Part shown: piece by piece, positions 37,337 to 46,879 of the stretch
Layout of the letters: every line of letters starts with the position of its first letter
How positions within the stretch are numbered: the first letter of the stretch is position 1
NCBI RefSeq assembly: GCF_034262375.1
Contig: NZ_CP139558.1
Coordinates: forward strand, 3,286,001-3,350,000
Direction of reading: 5' to 3'
DNA from: Mucilaginibacter sabulilitoris
GTDB lineage: Bacteria; Bacteroidota; Bacteroidia; Sphingobacteriales; Sphingobacteriaceae
Length of the DNA: 64,000 bases
Translations under genes and position numbers: made by a program
Notes under the pieces: generated by a model
Told to the model about the DNA's origin: nothing
Seen by the model: only the letters and a program-made list of their open reading frames with translations
The model's database searches: none

Positions 37337-37501
37337 AAACTAAGTACCTGTGATTTTTAGATCAATAATTAAGAATGGAATTTGTAAATTTTATTTAAAT
37401 AGTTGATTATTTGGGTATTGAAGCCATTGACGTTAAGCCAATCAATACAGCCATTACTAAAAACTAAAATTTAAAAAATTCGATAAAATAATTAGGTTAT
37501 A

Positions 37502-37535
37502 CATTTTTTAGTTATATATACATAACTAAAAAATG
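37502..37535. repeat. 14-bp perfect inverted repeat in the susC/STAND gap
   Basis: CATTTTTTAGTTAT (37502-37515) and ATAACTAAAAAATG (37522-37535) are perfect complements with a 6-nt loop. No T-run follows. It is about 270 bp past the STAND stop codon. Confidence 0.65.
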
Positions 37536-37803
37536 GTAAATAAAATTAAGTTTAATTAGCATTGTTTAAAATACGTGGGGGTTACTTAAACGTTTTCTGT
37601 TTAAAAATAGTTAAGTATTATATATGATGTGCGTGATATTTTTAAATGAATACGCTCGATTTAGGTTAAAAAATTATAATATATATGTTAAATTTAGCCC
37701 TGGTGTTATTTTAATGCTAAAAAATAGGCGCTAAAAATCCTCAACAATTCCTGTAAATGCTCTTATTTATTTATGTTATATCAGAAATAAACTGCTGAAC
37801 TAT

Positions 37804-40353
37804 TTATAAAGATTCCTGCTTTGAAAATATTTCGGGACTAAGGCCACATTCACGCAAGATTTTGGCATTGTTAGAGGCCAGCTGTTTATAAAACGCAGGA
37901 TCTGAGTTTACAATAGCTGGATTGTTCAGCAATAAGTTTATCGTGAATATTTTTGAAAATTTGTTTCCTGATTTATCAGAGGTTTGATTTAAATATTTTA
38001 AAGAGCCGGGAATGGTGCTATACTCGTTACTAAGTATTGCCTTTTTTATTTTAAGGCTGTAAAACGCAAGTTTCATGTATGGTGTAAATGAATTTTCTCT
38101 CGTTTTAAACAGATCAGAGATATTGTCATGGATAGCTTTAAGCTCTTTTACTTTATCCAGGAAAAAAAGTGAATTGGCAGTTAATATTTTAGAGAAAAAA
38201 TTATATCCTGTAATTTCTGCCTGATCTTTGCCTTGCATTTTTTGTAACGCATTTAAGTATCGTAGCATTTTTCTTGGTTGTTGGCATATTAAAAGCGTAT
38301 ATCCTGCCAATAAATAAATCAGCTCATTCGTTTCTGAATAAGTTATGCTCCTATCTTGTTTAGGCGGATTGAAGTAAAATCGGGTAATATTTATAAAGAA
38401 ATCCTTTTTTATAACACTATACTTGAAAAAATAATATATAGCAGTAAGGCAATCTAATGGGTTTATTGCAAATTTACGGTAGTCCTCGGCACTAAAGCCG
38501 TTAAGCTTTGCCAGATAACTTTCTAAAGAATTCATGTCTAACTGAAGGGCCGCAGTAATTGCCAAACCTGTATAGATAAGTATCTTTTTGTAATTTGGCA
38601 ATTCGAATTTTAATAAGGTCTGCAATGTTTTCCTGTAATCAGTACTTATAAATTCTATCCCAAGAAAATAATAGAATAAACCATCACCACAGTCCTGTTT
38701 AAAGTAACCGGCTATTTCTGCATTAGTGTTTTGTGAAGAATAGGCTTTATTTAGCAGGTCACCTAAAAAAAGTATAAGGTCTGATTTCTCTTTAAGATTA
38801 AGATCAAGATTTGAAAGAAGTGAGAAATTATCCTGTTGCCCATTCTTAACGGCATGCATAATACTCCACTTGATTATGGGAAGTTTGAGATCATTGTTGG
38901 AAAAGAATTGATTAATGGTTTTAATTAAATTACTGTCAAATAGTTTGTTATTGTCGTGTAATAATTTATTGGCTATGGCCAACTCTAAAAAATTGCCGTT
39001 GCCAAATTGAACATAAGTGTTAAACTGTGAATCGTTGCTTGAGTTTGTTTCTTTTAAAAAACCAATGCTTAATAATTCTTTGTAAGCTTGATTATATTGA
39101 TTAAACAGACTATTTACCTTTAATTTATCCACATCGTATTCCCGTTTCTTAAAGTCCATGTTTTCAACAAGGCCTTTAAGTAATAAGGTTTTCTCTGTAG
39201 CATGGTGCCCCTTATAAACTTTAGTAAATATAAAATTGGAGATAAGGTCATAGATACAGGTATGGTCGATGTTATTAAGTGAAAAATTGTCTTTGTATTG
39301 TTTATAATAAAATTGAAAATAGAGCGGATGATTAAAGCTGGCTGCTACATCAGCAGTTATCTGATTTTGCATCTCCGGATTTATTTTCAAACAAAGGTCT
39401 TTTATTTCGTGCAAATTAAAGGGAGGGACATTATTGTTTCCCTGCTGGTCAAAAACTGAGCCGGTAAACCATTTCGGGTGTTCATAATCCAGAATATGCC
39501 GGTTATTTATCCAGGTGGCCGTGCGCATAGTTAAAATCATTTTAAACCAGCTGTATGATTGATAAAATGAAAAGATATCCATTAACTGGTCAAGCAAAAG
39601 CTGAAACCAGCTGTTTTTAAACATATGCTCATCCAGGCCATCAATAATCAGGTAAAAATTACCTTCCTTGCGTTTATTAATATCTAATAACGATATAATA
39701 TCTTCTTCCAGGGTATAGCCCAATAAAGCCAGTAACCAATCATTAAAATCTTTGCCGCTTATTAAAACATTCATTAAAGCATTGCTGCTAAAAAACAAAA
39801 CTATATCGTTGTTTCCTGTAGTAATATTTGCCGCCAGTTTCTCATCTATCCAATGACACAATGCTATTGTTTTTCCATAACTTGGAGGAGCGGTTAAAAT
39901 GGTTGCTGCATAATCGCCATTTAAAAATTCTTCAAAGTATTTGTCAAGAAAATCTCTTTTTATGGTTTGATTAAATGGAACCCCCGACTTGTTTTTTAAT
40001 GCCTGTAATGTAAAGTTTGTAATTTTCGCAGCCTGGTGACCCAAAGAATCCCAATCAATATTTTCATGATTAGCTTTCAACGCTTTTTTGTCCTGTTTTT
40101 CACAAAAGTCTTCCCAGCCCTTATATCCACAATAATTTGATAACACATCTATTGTAAACAAAGATGGTTTAAACTTGCTCATAGCAAAGCCATAGATTCG
40201 TTTCAAGGTAGTTTCACTTACAGTATGGCTTGTTTTATCAGAAATCTGCGCGGAAAGAATTTTGCAATCGCTGGCCTCAATATGTGTAAGGTGGGAGCTT
40301 GCTAAAACATATGATTTTAATAATTCAAATAGCTGAGAAGAAAAGGCTGTCAT
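37804..40353 (-). CDS. STAND-type P-loop NTPase with N-terminal helical domain
   Basis: An 849-aa cytoplasmic protein. Residues 1-90 form a helical, HTH-like domain with SETTLKRIYGF and GYKGWEDFCEK, seen in several Bacteroidota proteins. An NTPase core follows: Walker A variant APPSYGKT (155-162) and Walker B FYLIIDGLDEH (233-243), the acidic pair of STAND/NACHT-like switches. From about residue 400 the protein is all-helical, probably TPR-like repeats for sensing. No transmembrane segment or nuclease motif is seen. It stands alone, divergent from the exopolysaccharide locus. Possible roles are signalling switch, transcription regulator or phage defence; the sequence does not decide. Confidence 0.65.
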   Translation of the reverse strand: MTAFSSQLFELLKSYVLASSHLTHIEASDCKILSAQISDKTSHTVSETTLKRIYGFAMSKFKPSLFTIDVLSNYCGYKGWEDFCEKQDKKALKANHENIDWDSLGHQAAKITNFTLQALKNKSGVPFNQTIKRDFLDKYFEEFLNGDYAATILTAPPSYGKTIALCHWIDEKLAANITTGNNDIVLFFSSNALMNVLISGKDFNDWLLALLGYTLEEDIISLLDINKRKEGNFYLIIDGLDEHMFKNSWFQLLLDQLMDIFSFYQSYSWFKMILTMRTATWINNRHILDYEHPKWFTGSVFDQQGNNNVPPFNLHEIKDLCLKINPEMQNQITADVAASFNHPLYFQFYYKQYKDNFSLNNIDHTCIYDLISNFIFTKVYKGHHATEKTLLLKGLVENMDFKKREYDVDKLKVNSLFNQYNQAYKELLSIGFLKETNSSNDSQFNTYVQFGNGNFLELAIANKLLHDNNKLFDSNLIKTINQFFSNNDLKLPIIKWSIMHAVKNGQQDNFSLLSNLDLNLKEKSDLILFLGDLLNKAYSSQNTNAEIAGYFKQDCGDGLFYYFLGIEFISTDYRKTLQTLLKFELPNYKKILIYTGLAITAALQLDMNSLESYLAKLNGFSAEDYRKFAINPLDCLTAIYYFFKYSVIKKDFFINITRFYFNPPKQDRSITYSETNELIYLLAGYTLLICQQPRKMLRYLNALQKMQGKDQAEITGYNFFSKILTANSLFFLDKVKELKAIHDNISDLFKTRENSFTPYMKLAFYSLKIKKAILSNEYSTIPGSLKYLNQTSDKSGNKFSKIFTINLLLNNPAIVNSDPAFYKQLASNNAKILRECGLSPEIFSKQESL

Positions 40354-40686
40354 GTTATTAAAAAATATAAGGTAGGTGTGTGATGATCATTATAATAATC
40401 ATCACATCTACCTGCAATCTGATTTATAAGTTTTAGTTAATCCGTAGGTTAATTAATAAGTTCATGAAAGTATGTAATTTTATAACCGAACTTTTTATCC
40501 ATTCGTCAATGAATGAAATGAATGTTTACACATCTTGTTCAGTGGGGGCTGAACCTAAGTATCGGGGTCATTTTGTTTAAATGTTATGGAAAGGAACTAG
40601 AAACGGAGTGGCCATTAATTATGGCTAGTAATGGTTAATAGAGCACTAAATCGGTAACGATGATTATTTAGTTTACCTTTCTTCTA
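40354..40686. other. 333-bp gap upstream of the STAND gene
   Basis: Besides the 40371-40412 hairpin, a 6-bp inverted repeat GTTCAG/CTGAAC near 40539-40556 is visible. No gene or clear promoter is recognised. Confidence 0.5.
40371..40412. repeat. Hairpin/operator in the 5' region of the STAND gene
   Basis: Arms 40371-40387 and 40398-40412 share GGTAG and TGTGATGAT in inverted orientation, separated by a small bulge, around a 10-nt AT-rich loop. It begins 18 bp upstream of the STAND start codon, so it lies in the promoter or leader. Confidence 0.6.
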
Positions 40687-40890
40687 TTATAGCAGACAAC
40701 AAATAGATACTGCGCAAATGAGTACATGAAAAATGCCCATTACCAACAGGTCTGACTGTTCATCGGTTAATATATTTCCCGATGTTTTAACATTTAGTTT
40801 TCTTAATTTAAAGATGCCATATATCCCAGTTATTGTAGCCAAAATAACAGCCACTAAAACAATTTTATCATTTAAAATACTATTTACCAT
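40687..40890 (-). CDS. Small two-helix membrane protein, unrecognised
   Basis: A 67-aa ORF with hydrophobic segments at about residues 9-26 and 47-66 and a charged middle (KLRKLNVKTSG...TDEQSD). A purine-rich AAGAGAAG just upstream of the ATG could be a ribosome-binding site, unusual in this window and an argument that it is translated. No family is recognised. It lies in the divergent gap between the STAND gene and the exopolysaccharide locus, pointing away from the latter. Confidence 0.5.
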   Translation of the reverse strand: MVNSILNDKIVLVAVILATITGIYGIFKLRKLNVKTSGNILTDEQSDLLVMGIFHVLICAVSICCLL

Positions 40891-41155
40891 CTTCTCTTTT
40901 GTTTAGCTTAAAATCTATTAAGTATAATATATATATAATACTGATATATAGTGTCTGTTTATTTTGTTTATTATTATGATTTTGTTCAGGTTGTTCATTG
41001 TGTCTGTTTTGCTATTGAACGGCCCTTTTAAGCTTAACTTTCCCATTGTTAAACCCGTATTACTTCTCGACTTGATACGTATATCTGCATCAATAATTCA
41101 CATAATAAATAACGATAGACCATTAAAAATATATTGCATTCATATTAAAAATAAA

Positions 41156-43546
41156 ATGGATAACACAGACATTTTAGCCGAGAAACTTGACTTTACCTAC
41201 AAAAAAGAAGAAGGGCCCAGTGATGTGAGGGGGTTAATAGCATTATGCCTTACATATTGGTATATTTTTGCATTAAGCATTGTTGCCTGTTTATTAGCCG
41301 GATTTATTTATATACAATACTATCCTAATCAATGGAGCATTGTAAGTAAAGTTATTGTTGAGGATGATCAGGGCACTCCGGAGAAAGCCCTGACCAATGG
41401 TTTAAATGCCGACCTCGCTTCACTTTTTGATGTAAAAAGTAATGCCGATAATGAGGTTAAGATTTTAAAATCAACCAGTCTTTTAAACAAGGTTGTAGAT
41501 AAGCTAAAGCTCAATATCCATGTGTATGATAATAATGGATGGGCAAGTTTTGAAATATATGAGAATAAGCCTTTTGCTGTAAATGTAATTTATAATAAAA
41601 AGGATATTAAGCTGGTGAAGTATGAAATGAAAATACTTAACGACAATACCTTTCAGTTGCAAAGCAGCAAAAATAATATTGATGTTACCGGCACATTTGA
41701 TAAACCTGTTAAACTTGATCAATACACAGTTACTTTAACCAAAACAGCAAAATTTAAACCATCTGGCGATTATAAACTTAAGATACAATCTGTAAAACAG
41801 GCTCAGAAAGATTTGGCCGAGAACTTAAATGCCGGATTGGATGATAAGCAGGCAACCGTTATTAACCTGCAGCTAAGCCATGAAAATCCGCATCAGGGGG
41901 AATTGATTCTGCAAACTTTAATGCAAATGTACCTTCAGAACAACCTATCGAACAAAATTCGGAAGGCGGATAGCACAATGAAGTTTATTGATACGCGCCT
42001 GGTTGTGGTTGGTGCCGAACTTAATCGAGTTGAAAAAAATCTGGAACAATATAAGGTCCAAAATAAAATATCTGACATAAACGCCCAATCAAAAGCCCTT
42101 GTTGAAGGCGCTAATCAATATCAGAGTAAACTTAATGATAACTCAGTTCAACTGGCTGTGGTGGACGATTTGTACAAATATGTTAGTGATGCCAACAATC
42201 CGCAAGTGGTTCCCAGTTCTTTAATAACCAAAGATGTTGCATTTGGATCAGCAATCAATGCATATAATGAAATGCTTTTACGTAAAGAGCAGTTAAAATT
42301 AAATCTTACGGAAAATAGTACTATCATTCAAAATCTTAATGAGCAAATTGAGCTGGCGCGTAAAACATTAATGGCCAGTATCAAAAGCTTTCGCAACAGT
42401 TTACAGGTTTCGCAATCAACGTTCCAGCGACAAAACTCATTTATACAAGGCAAAATTTCGGATGCCCCTGTTAAAGAAAGGATCTATTTAGATTATTCGA
42501 GGCAACAGAGCTTAAAGCAAGATCTTTACTTGTTTCTACTTCAAAAGCGCGAAGAAACAGCTATTTCACAAACGGCAACTATTTCGAGCGTACGTATATT
42601 GGACAACGCTGAAAGCGACGAAAAGCCCTATGCGCCCAAACAATCGCTTATCTATCTTATAGCTTTGTTTGCTGGTGTGTTTTTACCGGCTACCGGATTA
42701 AGTATCAAGGAGATGCTTAATATTCGCATTAACAGCAAATCGGATATTGAAAAACACACGAGCGTGCCACTGCTTGGTGAAATAAGCAGGAATAATAATA
42801 AAAATAAATTGTTGATTTACAATGATTTCCGGTCAATAGTGTCTGAGGAGATCAGAGCGGTACGTACCAACCTGAAGTATGTAACAGATAAAGGGAAGTC
42901 AAATGTGATCCTGTTCACTTCGAGCATGAGTGGCGAGGGGAAGTCATTTATTTCCTTAAACCTGGGTAACTCTATCGCTATGTCGGGTAAAAAAGTAGTG
43001 CTGCTTGAGCTCGACTTGCGTAAGCCACGACTATTAAAAAATATTGGGGTTGAAAACGACTATGGCTTTACCAATTATGTGATCTCTAATGACGAGGATT
43101 GTATTGACCATTTGATAAAACCCTCAACTTTTAACGAAAACTTCTTCTTCATATCATCGGGTCCGATACCACCAAACCCCACTGAATTATTAATGAGCGA
43201 CAGATTGAAAATATTGATAGATGATCTGCGGGCAAAATTTGATTATGTAATAATTGACAGCGCGCCGGTAGGTTTAGTATCCGACGCCCTGATCATTGAG
43301 GAGTTTGTAGATATAACCTGCTATGTAGTAAGGCAAAACTACACCTATAAATCACAATTGGGTATAGTAAATGATCTGCATAAATCGAAAAAGGCAAAGC
43401 ATCTTTATCTGATTGTAAATGATATTGAACTTAAAAAGAACGGTATTACGGGTTATGGACACGGTTACGGAAATTATGGCTATGGTTATGAAGGCATCGA
43501 AGATAAGGCTAATGCTTTAACATCTATTTTCAACAAAGCGAAATAA
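41156..43546 (+). CDS. Wzc-like tyrosine autokinase / polysaccharide co-polymerase
   Basis: About 796 aa from ATG 41156. The frame is open from 40964, but the extra 64 residues are unlike this family. It has a Wzz domain with TM helix 1 (~residues 35-55), periplasmic coiled coils (GNVR region), TM helix 2 near residue 500, then a cytoplasmic BY-kinase: Walker A SSMSGEGKS (~588-596), Walker A' LLELDLRKPR, Walker B YVIIDSAPVG. The tail GHGYGNYGYGYEG is the tyrosine cluster for autophosphorylation. It controls chain length and export of the polysaccharide made by the genes downstream. No phosphatase partner is in the window. Confidence 0.92.
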   Translation: MDNTDILAEKLDFTYKKEEGPSDVRGLIALCLTYWYIFALSIVACLLAGFIYIQYYPNQWSIVSKVIVEDDQGTPEKALTNGLNADLASLFDVKSNADNEVKILKSTSLLNKVVDKLKLNIHVYDNNGWASFEIYENKPFAVNVIYNKKDIKLVKYEMKILNDNTFQLQSSKNNIDVTGTFDKPVKLDQYTVTLTKTAKFKPSGDYKLKIQSVKQAQKDLAENLNAGLDDKQATVINLQLSHENPHQGELILQTLMQMYLQNNLSNKIRKADSTMKFIDTRLVVVGAELNRVEKNLEQYKVQNKISDINAQSKALVEGANQYQSKLNDNSVQLAVVDDLYKYVSDANNPQVVPSSLITKDVAFGSAINAYNEMLLRKEQLKLNLTENSTIIQNLNEQIELARKTLMASIKSFRNSLQVSQSTFQRQNSFIQGKISDAPVKERIYLDYSRQQSLKQDLYLFLLQKREETAISQTATISSVRILDNAESDEKPYAPKQSLIYLIALFAGVFLPATGLSIKEMLNIRINSKSDIEKHTSVPLLGEISRNNNKNKLLIYNDFRSIVSEEIRAVRTNLKYVTDKGKSNVILFTSSMSGEGKSFISLNLGNSIAMSGKKVVLLELDLRKPRLLKNIGVENDYGFTNYVISNDEDCIDHLIKPSTFNENFFFISSGPIPPNPTELLMSDRLKILIDDLRAKFDYVIIDSAPVGLVSDALIIEEFVDITCYVVRQNYTYKSQLGIVNDLHKSKKAKHLYLIVNDIELKKNGITGYGHGYGNYGYGYEGIEDKANALTSIFNKAK

Positions 43547-43567
43547 GTCCTGAATAAAATTTTGTTT

Positions 43568-44929
43568 ATGTTACAGGTTATACAAAGCAATCTTCAGAGG
43601 TATTTTACCAAAGGGCATGAGCGGTCATTAAAAGCCAAGAAAAATATAATACAATCGGTTATATTAAAGGGAGGCAGTGTGATCATTTCTTTTTTATTAA
43701 TTCCCCTTACTATTCGCTATATAAACCCAACGCAATACGGTATCTGGTTAACGTTGAGCTCAATCATAACCTGGGCAGGTCTTTTTGATATGGGGTTGGG
43801 AAACGGGCTCAGAAATAAGCTTGCTGCAATGATCACATTGGACGATGTTTCGGCAGCAAGAAGTTACGTTAGCTCTACCTACGCGCTGCTACTTATTATT
43901 TCTACAGTAATGTTTACTGTGTTTTTCATTGTTAACCCATATATTAACTGGCAGCAAATCTTAAACGCACATAACACCGAAGCTAATTATTTAAGCCTGG
44001 TGGTATTGGTTGTGTTCGGCTTCTTTTGTTTTCAGTTTGTAATACAGCTAATTAATAATGTATTAACAGCTAACCAGGCACCCGCCAAAACAGCTTTGTT
44101 AAATCTTATCGGACAGCTTCTGTCGCTGATAGTTGTTTTGTTTTTAATAAGATATAAACAGGGAGCTTTAATGGATGTGGTAATTATTATTGCCGGTTTA
44201 CCCTTAATAGCACTATTAGCTGGCAGTATTTGGTATTACAATGGTATGTATAAAATGCAGGCTCCGGCTTTTAGATTCGTGAATTTCAGACACGCCAAAG
44301 AATTGCTCGGAATAGGCGGTGGGTTTTTTATTATCCAGATAAACGCGCTTGTGCTTTATGAAACCGATAATATTGTAATTACGCAAATATTTGGTCCAAA
44401 GGAAGTAACCACTTTTAATGTGGCGTATAAGCTGTTCTCCATTATCCTGATGTTTTTTGTTATTGTGATAACCCCTTTTTGGAGCGCTTTTACCGAAGCT
44501 TATACCAAAAATGATTATGACTGGATAAAAAGCACCCTTGCCAAAATAAATAAACTTTGGATAGCGCTAAGTTTTTGTACAGTGTGCCTGTTGGTGCTTT
44601 CTCCGTGGCTGTATGATTTATGGCTGGGTAAAAGTATTGCTGTGCCCGTAAGCCTTTCAATAGCCATGTGTTTGTATACCATAACCATTATATGGCAAGC
44701 CATACACGTTCAGTTTTTAAACGGTGTAGGTAAAATAAAACTTCAGTTATATCTGGGAATAATTGGTTCAATTGTAAATGTCCCCCTGTCGGTTTTTTTG
44801 GGGCGAAAAGTAGGAGTGGCCGGGGTAACGCTTTCAAACGTGATTTTATTTATCGTGATGGGAATTGTGTTTTCTATCCAAACCAAAAAACTAATTAGCA
44901 AAACAGCTACGGGCATTTTTAATGCCTGA
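43568..44929 (+). CDS. Wzx-type polysaccharide flippase
   Basis: About 453 aa from ATG 43568 (a TTG at 43562 is possible). It has roughly 12-14 hydrophobic helices and the opening pattern KGGSVIISFLLIPLTIRYINPTQYGIWLTLSSI of MATE/MOP-superfamily flippases. Wzx moves undecaprenyl-linked repeat units across the inner membrane for Wzy. It follows the Wzc gene closely in the same direction. Confidence 0.9.
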   Translation: MLQVIQSNLQRYFTKGHERSLKAKKNIIQSVILKGGSVIISFLLIPLTIRYINPTQYGIWLTLSSIITWAGLFDMGLGNGLRNKLAAMITLDDVSAARSYVSSTYALLLIISTVMFTVFFIVNPYINWQQILNAHNTEANYLSLVVLVVFGFFCFQFVIQLINNVLTANQAPAKTALLNLIGQLLSLIVVLFLIRYKQGALMDVVIIIAGLPLIALLAGSIWYYNGMYKMQAPAFRFVNFRHAKELLGIGGGFFIIQINALVLYETDNIVITQIFGPKEVTTFNVAYKLFSIILMFFVIVITPFWSAFTEAYTKNDYDWIKSTLAKINKLWIALSFCTVCLLVLSPWLYDLWLGKSIAVPVSLSIAMCLYTITIIWQAIHVQFLNGVGKIKLQLYLGIIGSIVNVPLSVFLGRKVGVAGVTLSNVILFIVMGIVFSIQTKKLISKTATGIFNA

Positions 44930-44963
44930 TTAAGCGGTTGTGAAAGTATTATAAAAGTGATCT

Positions 44964-45599
44964 ATGTATTTTATCAGGAAGCTATACAGATTATTACGCG
45001 TTGTTTACTACAAAATGGCTCGTATATATTCATGGATCATCACTTGTTTTAAATTTTATTTAAACGGGGTGAAATTCCATGCCGATTTTATAGGCTTTGG
45101 CATTCCTATACTGGATATTAATATGCAGGGGAGTTTTACAATAGGTAAAAGATTTAGGTTCAACAGCGGTAAATATCACGCTATGGGCGGCAGGCAACAG
45201 CAATGCTATTTTGTAGCAGCCAAAGGCGGCCAGCTAATTATAGGCGATAATGTGGGTGTTACCTCCATAGCCCTAATATGCCATAATAAAATCAGCATTG
45301 GTAATAATGTCAAGATCGGTATCAACACGGTTATCTATGATACTGATTTTCATTCGCTTGATGCCCGGATGCGAAACAGCTATCCCGAAAGACTGGATGG
45401 GGTAAAATCAAAACCGGTTATTATACATGATGGGGCTTTTATAGGGGGGCACACCACTATTTTGAAAGGGGTAACCATAGGCAAAAACGCTATAGTTGGA
45501 GCAGGTTCGGTTGTTTTTGAAAGTATCCCTGACGAACAGGTTTGGGCTGGCAATCCGGCCAGGTATATACGTGATAATTATGTTTATGAAACAGCTTAA
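44964..45599 (+). CDS. Left-handed beta-helix acyltransferase
   Basis: A 211-aa hexapeptide-repeat acetyltransferase. It has an N-terminal helical part, repeats such as LIIGDNVGVTS and ISIGNNVKIGINTVI, the catalytic-type His in TDFHSLD, and the C-terminal VTIGKNAIVGAGSVVF with GNPARYI. Such enzymes add O-acetyl groups to sugars of the repeat unit. It is the first of four in this locus. Confidence 0.85.
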   Translation: MYFIRKLYRLLRVVYYKMARIYSWIITCFKFYLNGVKFHADFIGFGIPILDINMQGSFTIGKRFRFNSGKYHAMGGRQQQCYFVAAKGGQLIIGDNVGVTSIALICHNKISIGNNVKIGINTVIYDTDFHSLDARMRNSYPERLDGVKSKPVIIHDGAFIGGHTTILKGVTIGKNAIVGAGSVVFESIPDEQVWAGNPARYIRDNYVYETA

Positions 45600-45612
45600 A
45601 TAAGAAGTATTT

Positions 45613-46875
45613 ATGATTAACCGCATATACCCACTTTTACTTCTTGTGTTAATACTGGCTTCATTTTTTCATGTGCAGGCCATTGTGTTGGTTATCACAC
45701 TGGTAATTATTTTTATGCCCCTAAAGAACCATTTAGCAGCTATCAAAGCAGCGCGTGTTTTTGCTGCGCTAATGCTGCCTGCAATATGTGGGTTAATTGT
45801 GGGGTATCGGAATGATAATTATCTCATCTTAAAAGATCTTTATTACTTCACCATACCGGTGTTATTTATATTGTCGGGTATGGTTTTGGCCTGCAGGTTA
45901 AACATCGGGTCGTTTTTAAAAACATTGGTTTATGCAGGTCTCATCACCTCTGTGATGGTTACCGCTATATCGGTATCATATATCGGATTCAGCGCTCTGC
46001 TTGATCCATATTCGGCGCATTATGCCATGGGAATTGTTGGCGCCCCCGGTCCGCCAATGGGCTTAGCTTGTTTATTATTTACCTGGAAGTTTAACATTAG
46101 ACTTTTTAGGCCTCACTGGTTTAAGCTGTTTATGGTAGTAAATACATTTGGCATATATATGTGTGCCTCCCGTACTTATTTTATTATTATGGTGTGTTTT
46201 ATGCTGTTGCTGGTTGCTGATAAGGTTAAAAGAATATGGATAATACCAACTGTGTTTTTTGCAGTGATGCTGATAGCGTTAATTCCTTCTGATATTTTTC
46301 AGGCTACCTCGTCCGAAACATTTATGAGCAAATTGCTTGGTTCATTTAACGAATTAAAAATGGGTGACTATAATACCGAGCAGGATATTAACATGAAGTA
46401 CCGTGGGTATGAATCGTTTATGGCGCTTAAAGGCTATATGGAAGGAGATACCCAGGACTGGATATTTGGCGGGTTAGCTAAAACCGTTGACCTGAAAACT
46501 TTTGTGCGCTTAGGGGAGGATACTGATTTTCAATTTATCCCGGTTTTGCATAACGGTTGGTTGTACTTGCTGGTAAAAATGGGTATAGCTGGCGTACTGA
46601 TTTACATTATTGTGTTTTTTAATTTAATAATTATTCAATGGAAAAAGTATGCCGATACTAAAGCCAAGCCCGCGATAAGATTGTTTGCCGCGCTAAGTAT
46701 CGGTTCCATTTTTAGCCTGTTGCTAACCAATTATATAGTAACCGCGCTGTTTAATGTGGAGATGTGTATCATCATGATTACGCTGGGATACAGTTACCTT
46801 AATTTTCAGGCATTGGTTTTTAAACAGCAAGCACTTGAAAAACAGCAAGCACAGAAATATGAATTAGCTTATTGA
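45613..46875 (+). CDS. Wzy-like O-antigen/exopolysaccharide polymerase
   Basis: A 420-aa membrane protein with about 10-12 hydrophobic segments and a larger loop (residues ~235-310) before HNGWLYLLVKMGIAGVLIY, the pattern of O-antigen ligase/polymerase (Wzy) proteins. These have low sequence conservation; context between flippase and glycosyltransferases supports polymerase rather than WaaL ligase. Confidence 0.75.
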   Translation: MINRIYPLLLLVLILASFFHVQAIVLVITLVIIFMPLKNHLAAIKAARVFAALMLPAICGLIVGYRNDNYLILKDLYYFTIPVLFILSGMVLACRLNIGSFLKTLVYAGLITSVMVTAISVSYIGFSALLDPYSAHYAMGIVGAPGPPMGLACLLFTWKFNIRLFRPHWFKLFMVVNTFGIYMCASRTYFIIMVCFMLLLVADKVKRIWIIPTVFFAVMLIALIPSDIFQATSSETFMSKLLGSFNELKMGDYNTEQDINMKYRGYESFMALKGYMEGDTQDWIFGGLAKTVDLKTFVRLGEDTDFQFIPVLHNGWLYLLVKMGIAGVLIYIIVFFNLIIIQWKKYADTKAKPAIRLFAALSIGSIFSLLLTNYIVTALFNVEMCIIMITLGYSYLNFQALVFKQQALEKQQAQKYELAY

Positions 46876-46879
46876 TAAT

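Larger units (their letters stand above)
36972..37803. other. 832-bp AT-rich gap with inverted repeats
   Basis: No credible ORF is present. The gap lies between susC (promoter side) and the 3' end of the STAND NTPase. It holds two inverted repeats described separately (37288-37336 and 37502-37535) and long A/T runs. An untranslated RNA or leftover mobile DNA is possible, but no proof is visible. Confidence 0.55.

Noticed and set aside
40964..41155. 64-residue N-terminal extension of the Wzc-like protein
   Set aside because: Unlike the family, AT-rich, and the ATG at 41156 gives a normal N-terminus.
36972..41155. Defence island around the STAND NTPase
   Set aside because: No nuclease, restriction, toxin-antitoxin or other defence gene adjacent.
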